Part shown: positions 35,201-47,016 of the stretch, piece by piece
Layout of the letters: each line of letters starts with the position of its first letter
Numbering within the stretch: the first letter of the stretch is position 1
Origin: Capsicum annuum
Lineage: Eukaryota; Streptophyta; Magnoliopsida; Solanales; Solanaceae
DNA length: 64,000 nt
Direction of reading: 5' to 3'
NCBI RefSeq assembly: GCF_002878395.1
Contig: NC_061121.1
Span: 129,806,439-129,870,438, forward strand
Translations under genes and position numbers: made by a program
Notes under the pieces: generated by a model
What the model saw: only the letters and a program-made list of their open reading frames with translations
Databases searched by the model: none
Told to the model about the DNA's origin: nothing

Positions 35201-36298
35201 ATATAATAACCCTCTAGGTTATTTTCTTTATTTACTCACTTTTTTACTATTTAGAAATTTTTTATAGCTACCCTAAGTCATATGTGACTTGTTGAATCAT
35301 ATAGTTCAGCTATCATATAGTTTATTTAGTTTAAGAGACAATTCTCTATTTCAAAGTCATCATTGGTAAGGATTTATTATCGAGCTTAAACATCAGATTA
35401 AGAATCTCATACATAAATTCAACCAATTTCATCTGCTGTAAAACATCAATTTTAGGCTAGGCGGACCATTGGTTTGGGTCCCGAGGCTTCTGAACTCATT
35501 TTGGGCAATAGTATAGATTTTTGTATAAGTGGCCCTTGGGTGCCCATAGTTCATCAAAACGACTCAGAATAGAAATTTTAATGGTATCATTGACTCTACA
35601 ATGTAAAATTTGATAAGGTAGCATAATTCATTTGAGTTGACAAAATACTAAATGAATCCCATGGGGTTGATGGAAAGTTAAGAAAACCAAGTTCATCTAG
35701 TGCATAGACTCAGTTGGTGGAACCGCCTAACCCTAGATTTGGTCTCTTAAGAAGCCAAAGTGTTGCTTTAGCTGTTAAGGCTGGAACATCACCTCCACTA
35801 AAGAGCAGGCTTGGATGGTTTAGCAGACGTCGCTTAAATGATATATTGCCTTTGGTACTCATACTATATTTCTGCATATTTTCTAATGCTGATCTAACTA
35901 CTGGATATCATTATTAGTGCCTATGCTTATGTTGGTTAGAGTTTAGAGATTGTGTGATCTTTTGGAGCAAAGGCCGGCTTTCTCTTCTTCTTCTAATTTG
36001 GATGGTCTTTCTATTTGAGACAATTTTACATTTGATACTTACTACTCTTATTCTTTTGCTAGAGGCTTTTGTACTGACCTTACTAGGTCATGAGATAATT
36101 TACACTTTCTCTTTATTGCCTCTTATTATGTTACCGTTCAAATGTTTTATTTCTGGTGATCAAATTATTGTGTAATTTTTATATTTACCTTACTTTCCAC
36201 CATATAGCCCATCACTTATCATTCTGAGGTATGATTTGTCTTTCCTATTAGTGGGTTAAAGTAGGTGCCATTACAAATCATTAAATTGGGTTGTGAAA
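35201..36298 (+). repeat. 5' LTR of element F, internally deleted
   Basis: The left part (35201-35840) matches 40504-41090; the right part (from TTTGGTACTCATACTATATT at 35850) matches 43690-44125, ending GGGTTGTGAAA. The deletion spans everything from the TATA region to the R/U5 centre. Open frames at 35714-35917 and 35954-36175 are not genes. The left edge is approximate. Confidence 0.65.
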
Positions 36299-36301
36299 AA
36301 T

Positions 36302-36317
36302 TCATATTAGAGACTAG
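36302..36317 (+). other. Degenerate primer binding site of element F
   Basis: TCATATTAGAGACTAG aligns with TGGTATCAGAGCCTAG, the initiator tRNA-Met-type site, with four mismatches, three bases after the LTR end. Confidence 0.5.
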
Positions 36318-37800
36318 ATTAACTGGTATTGTTGTTATAAAAGCACATGTAAAATATATTCCTATGGATCAGAATGATGACTTCCATTTCTTATCTTCAG
36401 GGGGATATAGAACATTCTTAAGAGATCTTTAATTTGTTCACTTATTTCATGCTATGAGTTTGTGTTGGTTTATAAGATTCATTTGGCTTCACTCTTCCTC
36501 AAATTGCTAAGATATGAGATACCGCTACTAGATAGGTGGACATCAAGTTAGTGAACACTATTAGAGGTCATGGATGGCTTAAAGGTTGGGGAAAATAAGA
36601 TATTCATCCCTAGCTAGTTATCTAGATAGGGATGCTTTACTAGACCCTATTCGTAATCCTGCACAAGTGATTTCTCTACCCCAGCTAGTGGTGGGATAGA
36701 GGGAAACCCAAGATCTACAAGGGTTTATATCTTCATTGCTTCTCAAAGATGTTTTAGTTCAATTATTGGGTTTTATTGGTAGTGCACTATCAGATAGTTC
36801 TCGGTCTATAGATCAAATAGGCGTAGAGGCAGGGGCTCAGTCTATAGCTACACCATACAAAGTAGTAGTTTCCTAGCATACTATGTTTATTGAGGAGTTA
36901 AAACATAGGAAATCTCCTTGAGATTGACTCTACCAAGTTTTTTTATGCATAGAGCGAGGATACATTTGAGTTCATTTCCACTTTTATGGATAAGCTCTAT
37001 TTTTAGGCATGGTTGAGACTAACAACATTGACTACACTACCTTTTCTTTACACTTAGCAGTGAGACATTGGCTGAGGGTTATCTTGATTCTAAGCTAACT
37101 GGATCTCATTTTTTGAGATTAACATAGTTTTCAAATATTTTTTCGAGAAGTATATGCCGTATAGCATTAGAGAGCCTCTAAGAGGTCAGTTCTTGAGAAT
37201 AGAGCTGGGTTCTATGATTGTCCAAGAGTATAAAGCTTAATTCCATGAGTTAGCGAGGCATGTTACAGCCTCTTGCCAATAAAGCATGAGTGGAATTGGC
37301 ATTTTATTTAGGGATTGAGACTTCTTATTCACATGGATACACAAAGTTTGGCTGGTTCTAGTAGGTCTTTTATTATGGTTTCTAATTATGCTCAACCTAT
37401 AAAGGAGATATATCCGCCCAAGGGGGTAGCGATAAGAGACTGAATTAACAAGGTAGTTTCATCATAAAATGGAGTAGCTAACAGTTAAGATGTAGTATTT
37501 CTTAGGGAAGGTACCATCCACAAAAGTCTTATAAGCATAAGGATCAGTCCATTAAGCCCATTTATTTCGCACTTCAGCTTAGTAACAGAGGTTAGATTAA
37601 CTATAATAATAAACTTGGCCATAGTAGAGTTCAATCTAAGAGAGGTGCATATTCAGGGTTTACTAACCAAGATGGCTATTCTAGGTTAACCCAATTTTTT
37701 AGATACAGTGCAATGCTTGGGATATGTAATTAGTGTGGGGCCTTCGACCATTATTATAGAGAGTCTCCTTAGCTTAGAATAATTTTACCAACAACATAGT
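36318..37800 (+). pseudogene. gag of element F
   Basis: Decayed frames give the gypsy gag capsid region (for example LKDVLVQLLGFIGSALSD near 36750, with broken helical segments through 37330). A zinc knuckle follows at 37725-37760, read as C-N-stop-C-G-A-F-D-H-Y-Y-R-E-S, that is CX2CX4HX4C with the final Cys changed to Ser and one stop inside. Gag would form the particle shell and bind genomic RNA. No intact stretch exceeds about 60 codons. Confidence 0.6.
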
Positions 37801-37982
37801 TTGCTCTACCAATTATGGTAGTGTCGCCCCCAACTAGAGTTTGTATGTAGGGTTATTAGCATGGTCCCCATAGTTTTCATGGAGGTCCTCAGGTAGGTAC
37901 GATAGGTGATCAGTTCGGCACAAAGCTAAGTGGAGGGAAAGGAAATTTATATACTCTATGTGGTAGATTGGAGGTATAATAT

Positions 37983-38250
37983 TTGGATGTTGTTATTACA
38001 GGTATGATCTCAATGTACTATATGCTAGGTTTTGCTTTATTTTATATGGGATCCACTTATTCTTATACGTTCTCTTATTATACACCACGGTTAGAGTTGT
38101 CTTGGGATTTATTATTCCTACCATTATTTGTATCTACTCATATGGGTGGTTCTTTACAAGTGCATAAGGTTTATATATCATGTGTTATGATTATTTTGGA
38201 GTATGATACTTAGGATAATCTCATTGTATTAGATATGGTGGATATTGTTG
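37983..38250 (+). pseudogene. Protease of element F
   Basis: The open piece 37983-38213 starts DVVITGMISMYYM and includes FYMGSTYSYTFSYY. It matches the gypsy aspartic protease in which the catalytic block should read D-S/P-G; here the Asp position is Tyr and the next is Met. The later block STHMGGSLQVHKVYISC is the usual downstream part. Catalysis would be lost. Confidence 0.65.
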
Positions 38251-39330
38251 TGATTCTGGGTAAGGAATAGTTATCCTCATGTCATACGATCTGGGATTAT
38301 TTCTCTAAGATTATTACCTTAATCATTCCCTGCATACCCTGGATAGTGTGGTAGAGATTTATTAGCGATGCACTGATGGTGATTATTTCCTATGTTGGGA
38401 TAGGATAGGGCACATGACCTATCTTTTTGGAATCTTACTGTGTGGCTCTCATAAAGAGCTAAATTCTCAATTTTAAGATCTTTTAAGTAAGGGTTTAATT
38501 AGGCTGAGTATGTTATCTTAGGGTGATACTATTTTTTTTATGAAGAAGAAGGATCATTCCTTGTATACGTGTATCAATTATAGGCATCTATATAAGGTGA
38601 TAGTGATTAATAGGTATCTTATGCCTTGTATTGATAACTTATTTGACCAACATCAAGGAATGGAGGTTTTCTCTGAGCTTGATATTAGATCTAGTAACAA
38701 TTAATTTAGGATTCAGGATAAGGATATCCGAAATACAACCTTTGGGACTCACTATGGCCACTATGAATTCTTATTAATATCTTTTGGGTTTACCAATGCC
38801 CCAACTATGTTCATTGATTTGACGAAATTTTGAGAGATCATATGTTTTTTGCCAAATGCTCAAAGTATTAGTTCAAACTTGAGTCTGTCACATTTCTAGG
38901 ACATATGGTGTCTAAAGATAGGATTATGATGGATCAAGCAAAGATTGAGGCCGCTCGAGGTTAGGCCAGACCTACATCTTCGTCTAAGGTTCATAGCTTG
39001 AAGTTTTGGTAGGTTCCTACTGGAGATTTATTAAGGTTCTTGATACTATTGCAAGAACTATAACCAGATTGACTCAAAAGAGGTTCCTTTTAAGTGGTAT
39101 GGGGAGTATGGGTCTAGCTTTTAGACACTCAAGAATTTTCTCACTTCAGCTCCAATATTTTCTATTTGTGTTGAGGGTGGGGGATTTACCATATGTTGTG
39201 ATACTTTTGATATTGGTTTGGATTTAGTTTTAACGCATCAGGATCGGGTTATTGCTTATACAGCTCAACTACCCCTTTCATGATTTAAAGTTGGTGGTGG
39301 TAGTTTTCATGCCAAGATTTGGAGGCATTA
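38251..39330 (+). pseudogene. RT and RNase H of element F, active-site segment deleted
   Basis: RT pieces include FFMKKKDHSLYTCINYRHLYK near 38540 and PCIDNLFDQHQGMEVFSELDI near 38620, then [13 protein letters not shown] at about 38795-38833. The next recognisable block is RDHMFFAKCSKY, which in related RTs lies well downstream of YxDD, and then ESVTFLGHMVSKD near 38880. The intervening 40 or so residues, including the YxDD active site, are missing. RNase H follows with GSYWRFIKVLDTIARTITRL (39003) and a degenerate catalytic stretch near 39190. Broken by stops. Confidence 0.7.
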
Positions 39331-40449
39331 TTTGTATGGTGTTCTTTTTGAGATCTATACTTATCATCATAGTTTTTAGCACTTTATGACTTAGTGATAG
39401 CTTAATTTGAGACAATGCCTGTGAATAGAGTTATTGAAGGATTATAACATCTCCATATTATACCATTCAGGCAAGGCGAATATGGTAGTGACTACCTTAA
39501 GATAATAGACGGTATGTATGAATAACTTAGCTTCTTTTTTAGTTTTTGAGAGGTCACTTACATAATACATGTGTGACTCAATATTTCAGATTCTATGAGG
39601 ATTTGTTCTAGTATTTAAGATAGGTCCACCTTCCTTAAGTAGATTTGGGTACTCAGGAAGATCTTAGCATTGTTTTTAACCCTCATACTGATGGGAAGTT
39701 GGAGAAAACTATTTAGATTCTTTAGGATATGCTTCAGGCATTTGTTATGGACACTGGATATTAGTGGAAGCAATATTTAGCATTGGCGGAGTTTGCCTAT
39801 AATAGCAACTACCATTTATGTGTTGAGATGGTATTATTTGAGGCATTATATGGTAAGTATTGTTGATCTCTGATCGGATTGTTTGAGACCTCCAAGGTTA
39901 GGACCCTTGGTACTGAATTAGTTTAAGACTCATTGGATAGACTTGGGGCTATTTAGGATAGGCTGGGGGTAGTTCAGAGTATGAAGAAGGCTTATACAGA
40001 TTATAGACTTTGTTCCTTGAGATTTATAGTTAGAAACAAGGTATTCCTTTGAGTACTCACCATAAAGGGAGTAATGAGGTTTGTGAGAAAGATCAAGATC
40101 ATCCATAGACATATTGGGACTTTTGATATACTTCGTACAGTTGGAGAGGTGTTTTATGAGTTAGCCTTGCCCTTAGATTTTGCCGATATTCATCCAGTAT
40201 TTCATATTTATATTTGTGATGTTATATCCTGATGAGTCATATGTACTTTGGTGGGATGCAGTTCAGTTGGAAGAGAGATTGACCTTTGTGGAGGAGTTAG
40301 TTCTCCTTTTAGCCTGGAATGTTAGACAATTGTGCTCTAGGGAGATTCCAGTAGCTAAGGTTCAATATAGTCACCGCCTAACAGAGAAGGCTACTTGTGA
40401 GATCGAGAGAGACATACGGTCCCAGTACCTTACCTATTTGGCCCTCTAG
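39331..40449 (+). pseudogene. Integrase and chromodomain-like end of element F
   Basis: Landmarks in order: LAEFAYNSNYH near 39785, FEALYGK near 39838, a Lys-rich C-terminal barrel-like region, then YPDESYVLWWDAVQLEERLTFVEE in the open stretch 40180-40449. The last blocks (CSREIPVAKVQYS, EKATCEIERDIRSQYL) match the chromodomain that chromoviruses carry at the integrase end, with Trp of the ATWE-type motif replaced by Cys. The chromodomain would guide insertion to heterochromatin. The HHCC part is not clear. Confidence 0.75.
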
Positions 40450-40503
40450 GTCCATCCTAACCCTTTATTTTTTTAAATAAAAGTCTTTTACTAGTGATAT
40501 TCT

Positions 40504-41580
40504 AATGACCCTTTAGGTCATTTTTTGCATTTCCACAGTATTTATTATTTAGAGCTTTACTATGGCTACCCCAATTTGTTTGTGACTTATTGGATCTAAC
40601 AGTTTGGTTGCTAGGTAGTTTATTTTTCTTTAGATCCCATTTCTTATTTTGAAGTCATCGCTGCTAAGGATTAGATATAAGGCATAAGTTTAGGTTAACA
40701 ACCTCATATGAAAATTTGAACAGTTCTATTAGCTCTGGAACTTTGATTTTAGTTTGGGGGACCTTTGGTTTGGATCTCGAGGCTTTCAAACTCATGTCAC
40801 GCTATATGATGGATTTTGGTAAAAGTGGCCCTTTGGTGTAGGGCCTATATTTCATCAAAATAACTCTATATAAAATTTTGATGGTGTTGTTCGCTTAGGA
40901 ATATCAAATTTGATAGGATAACATACTTTATTTTCATTTAAGGGATTTCAAATGAATATCAATGGTTCAATGAAAAGTATTCAAAAACCAAGTTTCCCTG
41001 ATGCAATTGCTTAAACAGACCTTTGGTTGATTAAGTGTTGGTCACTTTAGAGGATAAAATGTTTCTTTAGCGACAAAAGCTATGTAGTGATCCTCCAGGA
41101 CATTATCTCTAATTAAGCGTACTTTTTTTGTTTAGAGCTTTCTTTTAGCTACCTAAAGTCATTTATTACTTACTGGAATTGACAGTGTGGATACTAGGTG
41201 ATTCATTAGGTTTTTAGAGCCAATTCGCTATCTGGAAGTCATTGCTGGTTCAAATTGTCTACCGGACAAAAACATTAGTCAAAAAACCACATATGCCAAT
41301 TTTAACAGTTCCAATAGCTCTAGAACATTGATTTTAGGCTTGGTGGACCCTTGGTTTAGGTTTTGAGGCTCCAAAACTCATTTTGGGCTATTTTCCAAAA
41401 GTTAAGAAAAATAGTAAGTAGGTGTGGGTCCCATATTTTTTCGAAAGGACCTCGAATGGAAATTTCAACTGCGCTATTAAGTCTAAAATGTCAAGTTTGA
41501 TAGGACAGCATAATTTATTTGCATATACAAGAATCTAGATGAATCTCGAGGAGTAGGCGTGCTTATGGAGGCCAGTGTTT
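40504..41580. repeat. Tandem duplication inside F 3' LTR
   Basis: Units 40504-41100 and 41101-41580 share TTTAGAGCTTT, GTGACTTATTGGA, GAAGTCAT, GGACCCTTGGTTTRG and TTTGATAGGAYARCATA in order. The 5' LTR (35205-35840) has one unit. Confidence 0.7.
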
Positions 41581-41864
41581 GGTTATTTACCTTTTTGAAT
41601 TATTTGCTAATAAGGCCTGTCTGATAATATTAATCATTCATTCTTCCAAACTATATCTATTTTGGTAATTTACATACGTCATTGGTTCGTTAGAGGGTAT
41701 TCAACACACGGAACAAAGGTGTGTGCTAGTGAAAGGAAAAGGGAATGATAACTGGAGGTGGAAGAGTAAATGAGGAAATTCCAAGTCTCAGCTGGTATCT
41801 GGTGCATCACATACACAACCAGTTGGTCAGTTAAGTAACCTGACTTGGCCCACTAGTATTGCGT

Positions 41865-42000
41865 AAGTGAAACGCGTATCGTGTTAGCGAATGCTGCTTA
41901 AGTAATACCAAAGTTTCTTACACAACTTATGCTGAGACAACAATTATCACTTAAGCGACACTTTTTCTCTAAAAAGATGTTCACTCAAGCAACCTGATGT
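41865..42000 (+). promoter_or_regulatory. Cluster of TTAAGCGAC-like motifs upstream of TATA
   Basis: Variants of CTTAAGCGAC recur at about 41866, 41888, 41908, 41961 and 41986, within 170 bases of the TATA box. Similar runs occur in the family G copy at 44146-44260. They look like a repeated enhancer-type site in U3. Confidence 0.5.
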
Positions 42001-42032
42001 CATCTTAGATGACATCTGTGGGCCTAGGAAAG

Positions 42033-42040
42033 GTATAAAT
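42033..42040 (+). promoter_or_regulatory. TATA box of F 3' LTR
   Basis: GTATAAATACACC sits downstream of the TTAAGCGAC cluster, a good plant TATA context for a U3 promoter. Confidence 0.6.
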
Positions 42041-42984
42041 ACACCACTTAGCTAGATTTTCACTATTTTTCATTGATTTTGTAGAATTGTTAACACTAAA
42101 TAAAGGGACAACTTAGGAGAATTATTTATGGATGGTTTTGAAGCTTGGGTAACGTCAATTTATGCATTTCTTCTTTGAATTTGTGGTAAGTTTCCATTAA
42201 TTTAATGATTTAATTCTCCATCTTTTGTTAAAATCAATTAAATCTTGGGGGCTTGATTGTAGCACTAATAGATCTCGAAATTCACCTATTTTTAGGATAA
42301 ATGTACCTTGAGCATAAATGGAAGTTGTGTTATTTTGAATGTTTAATTCCGCAAATGCGCCCAACTTGGTATTTTACGTAATTTTGGACCCAAAGCATAA
42401 TAGTGAAATATGGTTATCATTGTTCTTGTTTTGACAAAGAGATTGTTATTTTGATAGCATGGCACCTTGCTAAAGCTTCTCGAATAATAAAGTAAGTGGT
42501 TTAGCAAATTCTTTAAGCTTTTCTTCGGCGTCTAGGTAGGATAGGTTTACCCTCTTCATAGATTGAGCTATTTCGTACTATAATTATAATATTATGCTGG
42601 ATATAAGGTAGGACTTAGGTGTTGGAGGTATGCTTGAAGATATTTAGAGTAGTTGGACTATTTAGGCTATCTTGGAACTGTCATTTAGGTTTAATTGACC
42701 AGTTACTCATCTTTTAGGGAGAATTTCTATAATAGGGCTAGCTATGGCTTATTTCACATCTAAAATTGAGTTTATATACCTTAGCCTAGTCCGGGGTATA
42801 ATTAACATAAAATGGATTTCAAAGATTAGAAGTAGGTCCCTCCGGCCCACTTTAGGGTAAGATTGTGTTAGCTATTTAGACCCTAAATCGCATGTTATAC
42901 CCTCGTAAATGATTATGTTGGGGCCCTGAATAGATCAAATATAACTGAGTATGTTTGTTGGAAATTGGGAGTTGATGCAAATTT

Positions 42985-43170
42985 CGAGCATAACTATATG
43001 GCTTATAGATATGATTAATGTACTGGCTTATAGATATGATTATTGGTAGGACATATGGATATGACTACCTATATGACCTATATATATGATTTATTATTGT
43101 GACTTAATAGATATGGTATTTGTATGGTTTATGGATGTGGGTATTTTTATGACCTACGGATATAATTTAT
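42985..43170. repeat. Short diverged minisatellite in F 3' LTR
   Basis: TTATAGATATGATT and variants (GGCTTATAGATATGA, ACATATGGATATGA, ACCTATATATATGA, TTAATAGATATGG) recur roughly every 25-35 bases. Confidence 0.6.
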
Positions 43171-44125
43171 GAGCAATGGGGTAGTGCATTGATATATTTT
43201 ATTGAGGTAGATTATTGATAAGGCTTATTGGTGCAGTTTGTTAGCTTAGGTTATAAATATAATTTTGGTCAAGTGCGACAAATGATGCTAATGTTGATGA
43301 TGCTCTTCAGTTCTGGTTCAAGTCGGCATTGTGAGTTATTTATGATATGACATAGATAGGATGGATTCTTGATTAAGGCATGAAAATTGCTAATTTATTG
43401 TTATTTGGTTATTGAGTTTCCTTGATTGTACCATCCAAGCTTATGAGGGCCTGCATTGGGTTATTTACTCTTCTGAACTATTGGTCTACAAGGGCCAATC
43501 TTGTTGTTATAGTTATGTGATCTTACATTAATATTTTGCATGTATTCATGTACATCATTATTGAAATTTATTTCCAGGTTGGCCTCTTTACCTCGACTTA
43601 GCTTATTTATCTCATATTTTTATTGTACTTATATTAGGATTTAGATTTAGCTTAGTTGGCCGATTATTCCTACTAACTATAGTTTTGGTACTCAAACTAC
43701 ACTTTTGTACCCTTTTGGTACAAATCCGAGTACTAATTATTGTCGTTGATTCAATGATCATGTTGACTTGCTTTGGAAGATTGGGTTGGATCTTGGAGTC
43801 GGAGTTACCCTTTTGCTTTCTATATATCTATGTCTAGTCTTTCATTTTTGAGACATATTGTATTTGACTATTCTGTGCTCAAGGTTTATTTGTAGTAGCT
43901 CTTGTATCGACAATACTGAGTCTAGGGATATTGTTGCCCTTTTGTCTATCTAGTAGACTATTGTAACTATTATATTGTTATTTTAAGTCATTAGTTGTTG
44001 ATTTTCAGTTGTTAGGCCATTTTTCTCAAAGTTGGCCCATTTCTTATAGCTTAGGGCTATGGTTTTGTTTAACTATTTATGGGATAAGGTAGGTGACATC
44101 ATGACTCATAAATCAGGTAGTGATA

Positions 44126-45265
44126 GGATTGTCCCTACCCTATCGCTAAAGTGGAGTCCTGACCACTTTATCTAACGTCTCTTAAGCGACATGTTCTCCG
44201 TTAAAGTGTCGGTCGGCCAAATAGTTACTTTGCTTAAGTGACAGTATGTTGCTTTAGCGATGGTTATTTTAGTAGTGACCACAGAGTCATTTATTTCATT
44301 CCACAACCAATTTTCTCCCATTTTCTCCAAGTCTCAAAGTCCATAAAGCCATAGAGAGTGTAGAAAACTGAGATATTAATCCTTGGGTGATTGTGGGGTG
44401 TTGGTAAGCTCGAGAAAGTCATTTCCTCACTGTAATCCTTCTAAGTCCTATCTACTTCTTGATTTAATTCTCCAATTTAGTGATAAATACCTAGCTTCTT
44501 GATTGGTTGAATTGAGTGTTGTTTGAGATCAAAATTTAGTCATTCTTGAGGGTAAATGATCCATGAGTATAGAGGGACATTTTGACGTTTTCAAAATTTG
44601 TTACATCGTAAGCAGGCCCCCTATGAGTTTTTGACTAGATTTTGGACCCAAAGCATTAAAATGCAATATATGTATCATTATTCTCGTATTAATGTGTAAA
44701 TCACTATGATGATAGTGTGGCATCGTGTAAAGACTTCTCAAAAGGGGAAATATTTAATTTAGCTTAGGACATTCTTCGGTGTCCAGGTAGGCTAGACTTA
44801 CTTTCCTATTAGATTGAGTTTCATTATGGTATAGGTATGATATTATGCTAGTTTTGGGTTGGGAATCATGACTTTATTGAATAGCTAGCAAAATTTATAT
44901 TACATATATGGTTGGTGAATTATAATTAGGTAGGTCTGACTTAACCACCAGTTCCTTCGGGCGAATTTCCATCTTAGGAATTAATGAGGCTTAAGTAGCA
45001 CTTGTAATGAAATTTTGGAACTTTAGTTTTAATCGTGGTAGAAATTGCTTTAGAAAGGCCTTTTAAGGTTAGAAGTGTGCCCTTCGAGCAAATTTTAGGT
45101 CAAATGATTCTTAGCTCCTTGTAGATTTAAAAGACCTTTTTCCATTATCCTAATTTATATCCTTGAGCCTTAAGGGGGTTTATACATATTCTAACTTGTT
45201 CTAGGACTGTACTTTGGACTTATTAAGATCACTTTGAGTTTGACATCTATGTTGATACAATTTTT
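44126..45265 (+). repeat. Family G LTR fragment, third copy
   Basis: Collinear with 41780-42900 of F and with 4769-5660 plus 23604-23700. It contains CTTAAGCGACA at 44187, GGGGTGTTGGTAAGCTC, GACCCAAAGCATTAAA and TCTTCGGTGTCCAGGTAGG. It is cut at 45265 by element H and lacks its left part. Confidence 0.65.
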
Positions 45266-46848
45266 TGTCACAGTCCAAAATAGGGCCTAGTCGTGTGGAT
45301 ATCTCAAGCCCATTGTGAGGTGTATACCACCCCTTTAGCCTAAAATACAGAAATAGATGAAATAATCGGGTTTTCCAAATAATGGGGGCTCACCAGTTCA
45401 CAACAAATATACCAAACCACCTAATGCTATATAAGACTAACAGAAAACCCTTCGGACCCTACATCAGATGCAGAATCCAGGGATGATCAGTAGAGTAAGC
45501 ACTGGAATGTAAGAAGTGAAAAACAACATGGACAACATTTATATACATATATATAAGATGTCCGAATAAGGACAAGGGTCATAATCATGAGAGTTTAAAG
45601 TAATAGCCTGAACTATGTAGCTCGATTCGTCCTAAAGGCACCCAGGGGCTATATAGGTCCAGCTTCACATGATGGAAGGGCCCCTGTGCTTGTTAGCCGC
45701 ATGAATCAAGGAAAAATTGAGGAAAGTCAAAAGACACCAAGGCCATAGCCCTCCCATTATTTATATATATATATATGTATATATATGTATGTGTGTATGT
45801 ATATATATATATGTATGTATATATTTATAATTTGTGCAACAAGTCCATTATCACAATATGGATTCAAGTGTTGATCCCTCCATGATCTACACATTTATGG
45901 GGAGCTATACAGTTCCCTTAAACCTAAATTAAAGCACTTTACACATAAACCAGCCATTAACCAAGGAGTTATTCATTAAGGAAATTACCACTTGGTATCA
46001 TCATACCAACATACTAGCTAGCTTATATAAATGCAAAACCAATTTATATAACCAAATTGACTCCCAAGTTACATTTAAATCCAAAATTAAGGGCACCAAG
46101 GCCATGAAAAAACATATTCATTCATGTATCCTTAATTCATAACAATTAGTTCAGAAGAAAAGTTAAACTATTCAACTATCCATATTCAAAAGAATTATAC
46201 AAGGTGGGTTAAGGTTATTACCATTATCAAGACAAAATTCCATCATTTTGGGAAAACCCTAGACCCCCATTCCAACCATTAAAACAATGCACCAATTCAG
46301 TCCCTATAACTATTAATTGAAGCATGAATAAATAATTTAAACCATGAGGAAAACAATTCAAGTAAACCCAGTCAAAATCCATAAACCCAAGTTCAAACCC
46401 ATAATTTAAATCACATAAAAATTCAATAATTTAATTCCACAATGTAAAGTAAAAGTTAGGGTGAGAAACATGCCCAAAATATAGAACAATTTGAACAGAA
46501 TTTGATGTTTGGAGCTCGGAGTAGTGATTTCTTGAAAAATTTTGAGATTTCTTGGGTTTTGAGTTAGAGAGGAAAATAAATTGGGAAATTTTAACATAGC
46601 AGCGTGGCACAATAATATCATGGATTTTATCCTCCATGCCACATTGCTATTATGGAACTCCTATGGCAATTGCTATTACGAAGGCACACTACCTCAAAGT
46701 TCCAAACTAGGGTACAACCGCTTTCCAAAAATTACAAACCTTTCCTAAAACACCCTTTTGAGACCCCTTACATATTTCAAGTCAAAAATTGACATTAGGT
46801 ATGCGGAAATGTAAAAAATAATATGGTTGAAATTTTATGAGTCTTACA
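45266..46848 (-). repeat. 3' LTR of element H
   Basis: On the minus strand it starts TGTAAGACTCATAAAATTTC and ends TTTTGGACTGTGACA. A PPT-like AAAAGGGCGATA precedes the start (46849-46862). The overlapping minus-strand frames 46406-46642 are chance frames in LTR sequence. Confidence 0.75.
45758..45832. repeat. TA/TGTA microsatellite in H LTR
   Basis: Alternating TATATA and TATGTATG runs of about 75 bases. Prone to slippage and to assembly error. Confidence 0.9.
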
Positions 46849-47016
46849 TTATCGCCCTTTTAGGATCATTAATCCCCGAATGATGTGTTAGGATTGTTTT
46901 ACCATGAGAATAGGATTGTTTTAGCATGAGAATACAAAAATAAAGTAGAATCCAAGGACAAATTTAAAAGTTAAAAAGTGGAAAATGAAACTCATACCAT
47001 AAACACTTTTATCAAA

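Larger units (their letters stand above)
35201..44125 (+). mobile_element. Chromovirus-type Ty3/gypsy element F, decayed
   Basis: Gag knuckle, protease, RT, RNase H and integrase with a C-terminal chromodomain-like end occur in gypsy order between 36318 and 40449. They are flanked by related non-coding blocks at 35201-36298 and about 40495-44125. The left block lacks about 2.5 kb that the right one has. A degenerate PBS sits at 36302. A related family G LTR fragment abuts its right end, so F may have inserted into a copy of its own LTR family. RT has lost its active-site segment. Confidence 0.8.
40495..44125 (+). repeat. 3' LTR of element F
   Basis: The right block begins with a CCCTTTAGGTCATTTT landmark shared with 35211 and ends GGTAGTGATA, corresponding to the GGGTTGTGAAA end of the 5' LTR. 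It contains a tandem pair of about 0.5-0.6 kb, a cluster of TTAAGCGAC motifs, a TATA box and a short minisatellite. No coding content. The left edge is uncertain because no PPT is visible before it. Confidence 0.65.

Noticed and set aside
35714..36175. Small ORFs with hydrophobic stretches upstream of F gag
   Set aside because: They fall in LTR sequence with a deleted centre, and their frames are not shared with 43690-44125.
46406..46642. Two overlapping minus-strand frames of 68-78 residues
   Set aside because: They lie inside the H LTR in different frames, with no counterpart elsewhere.
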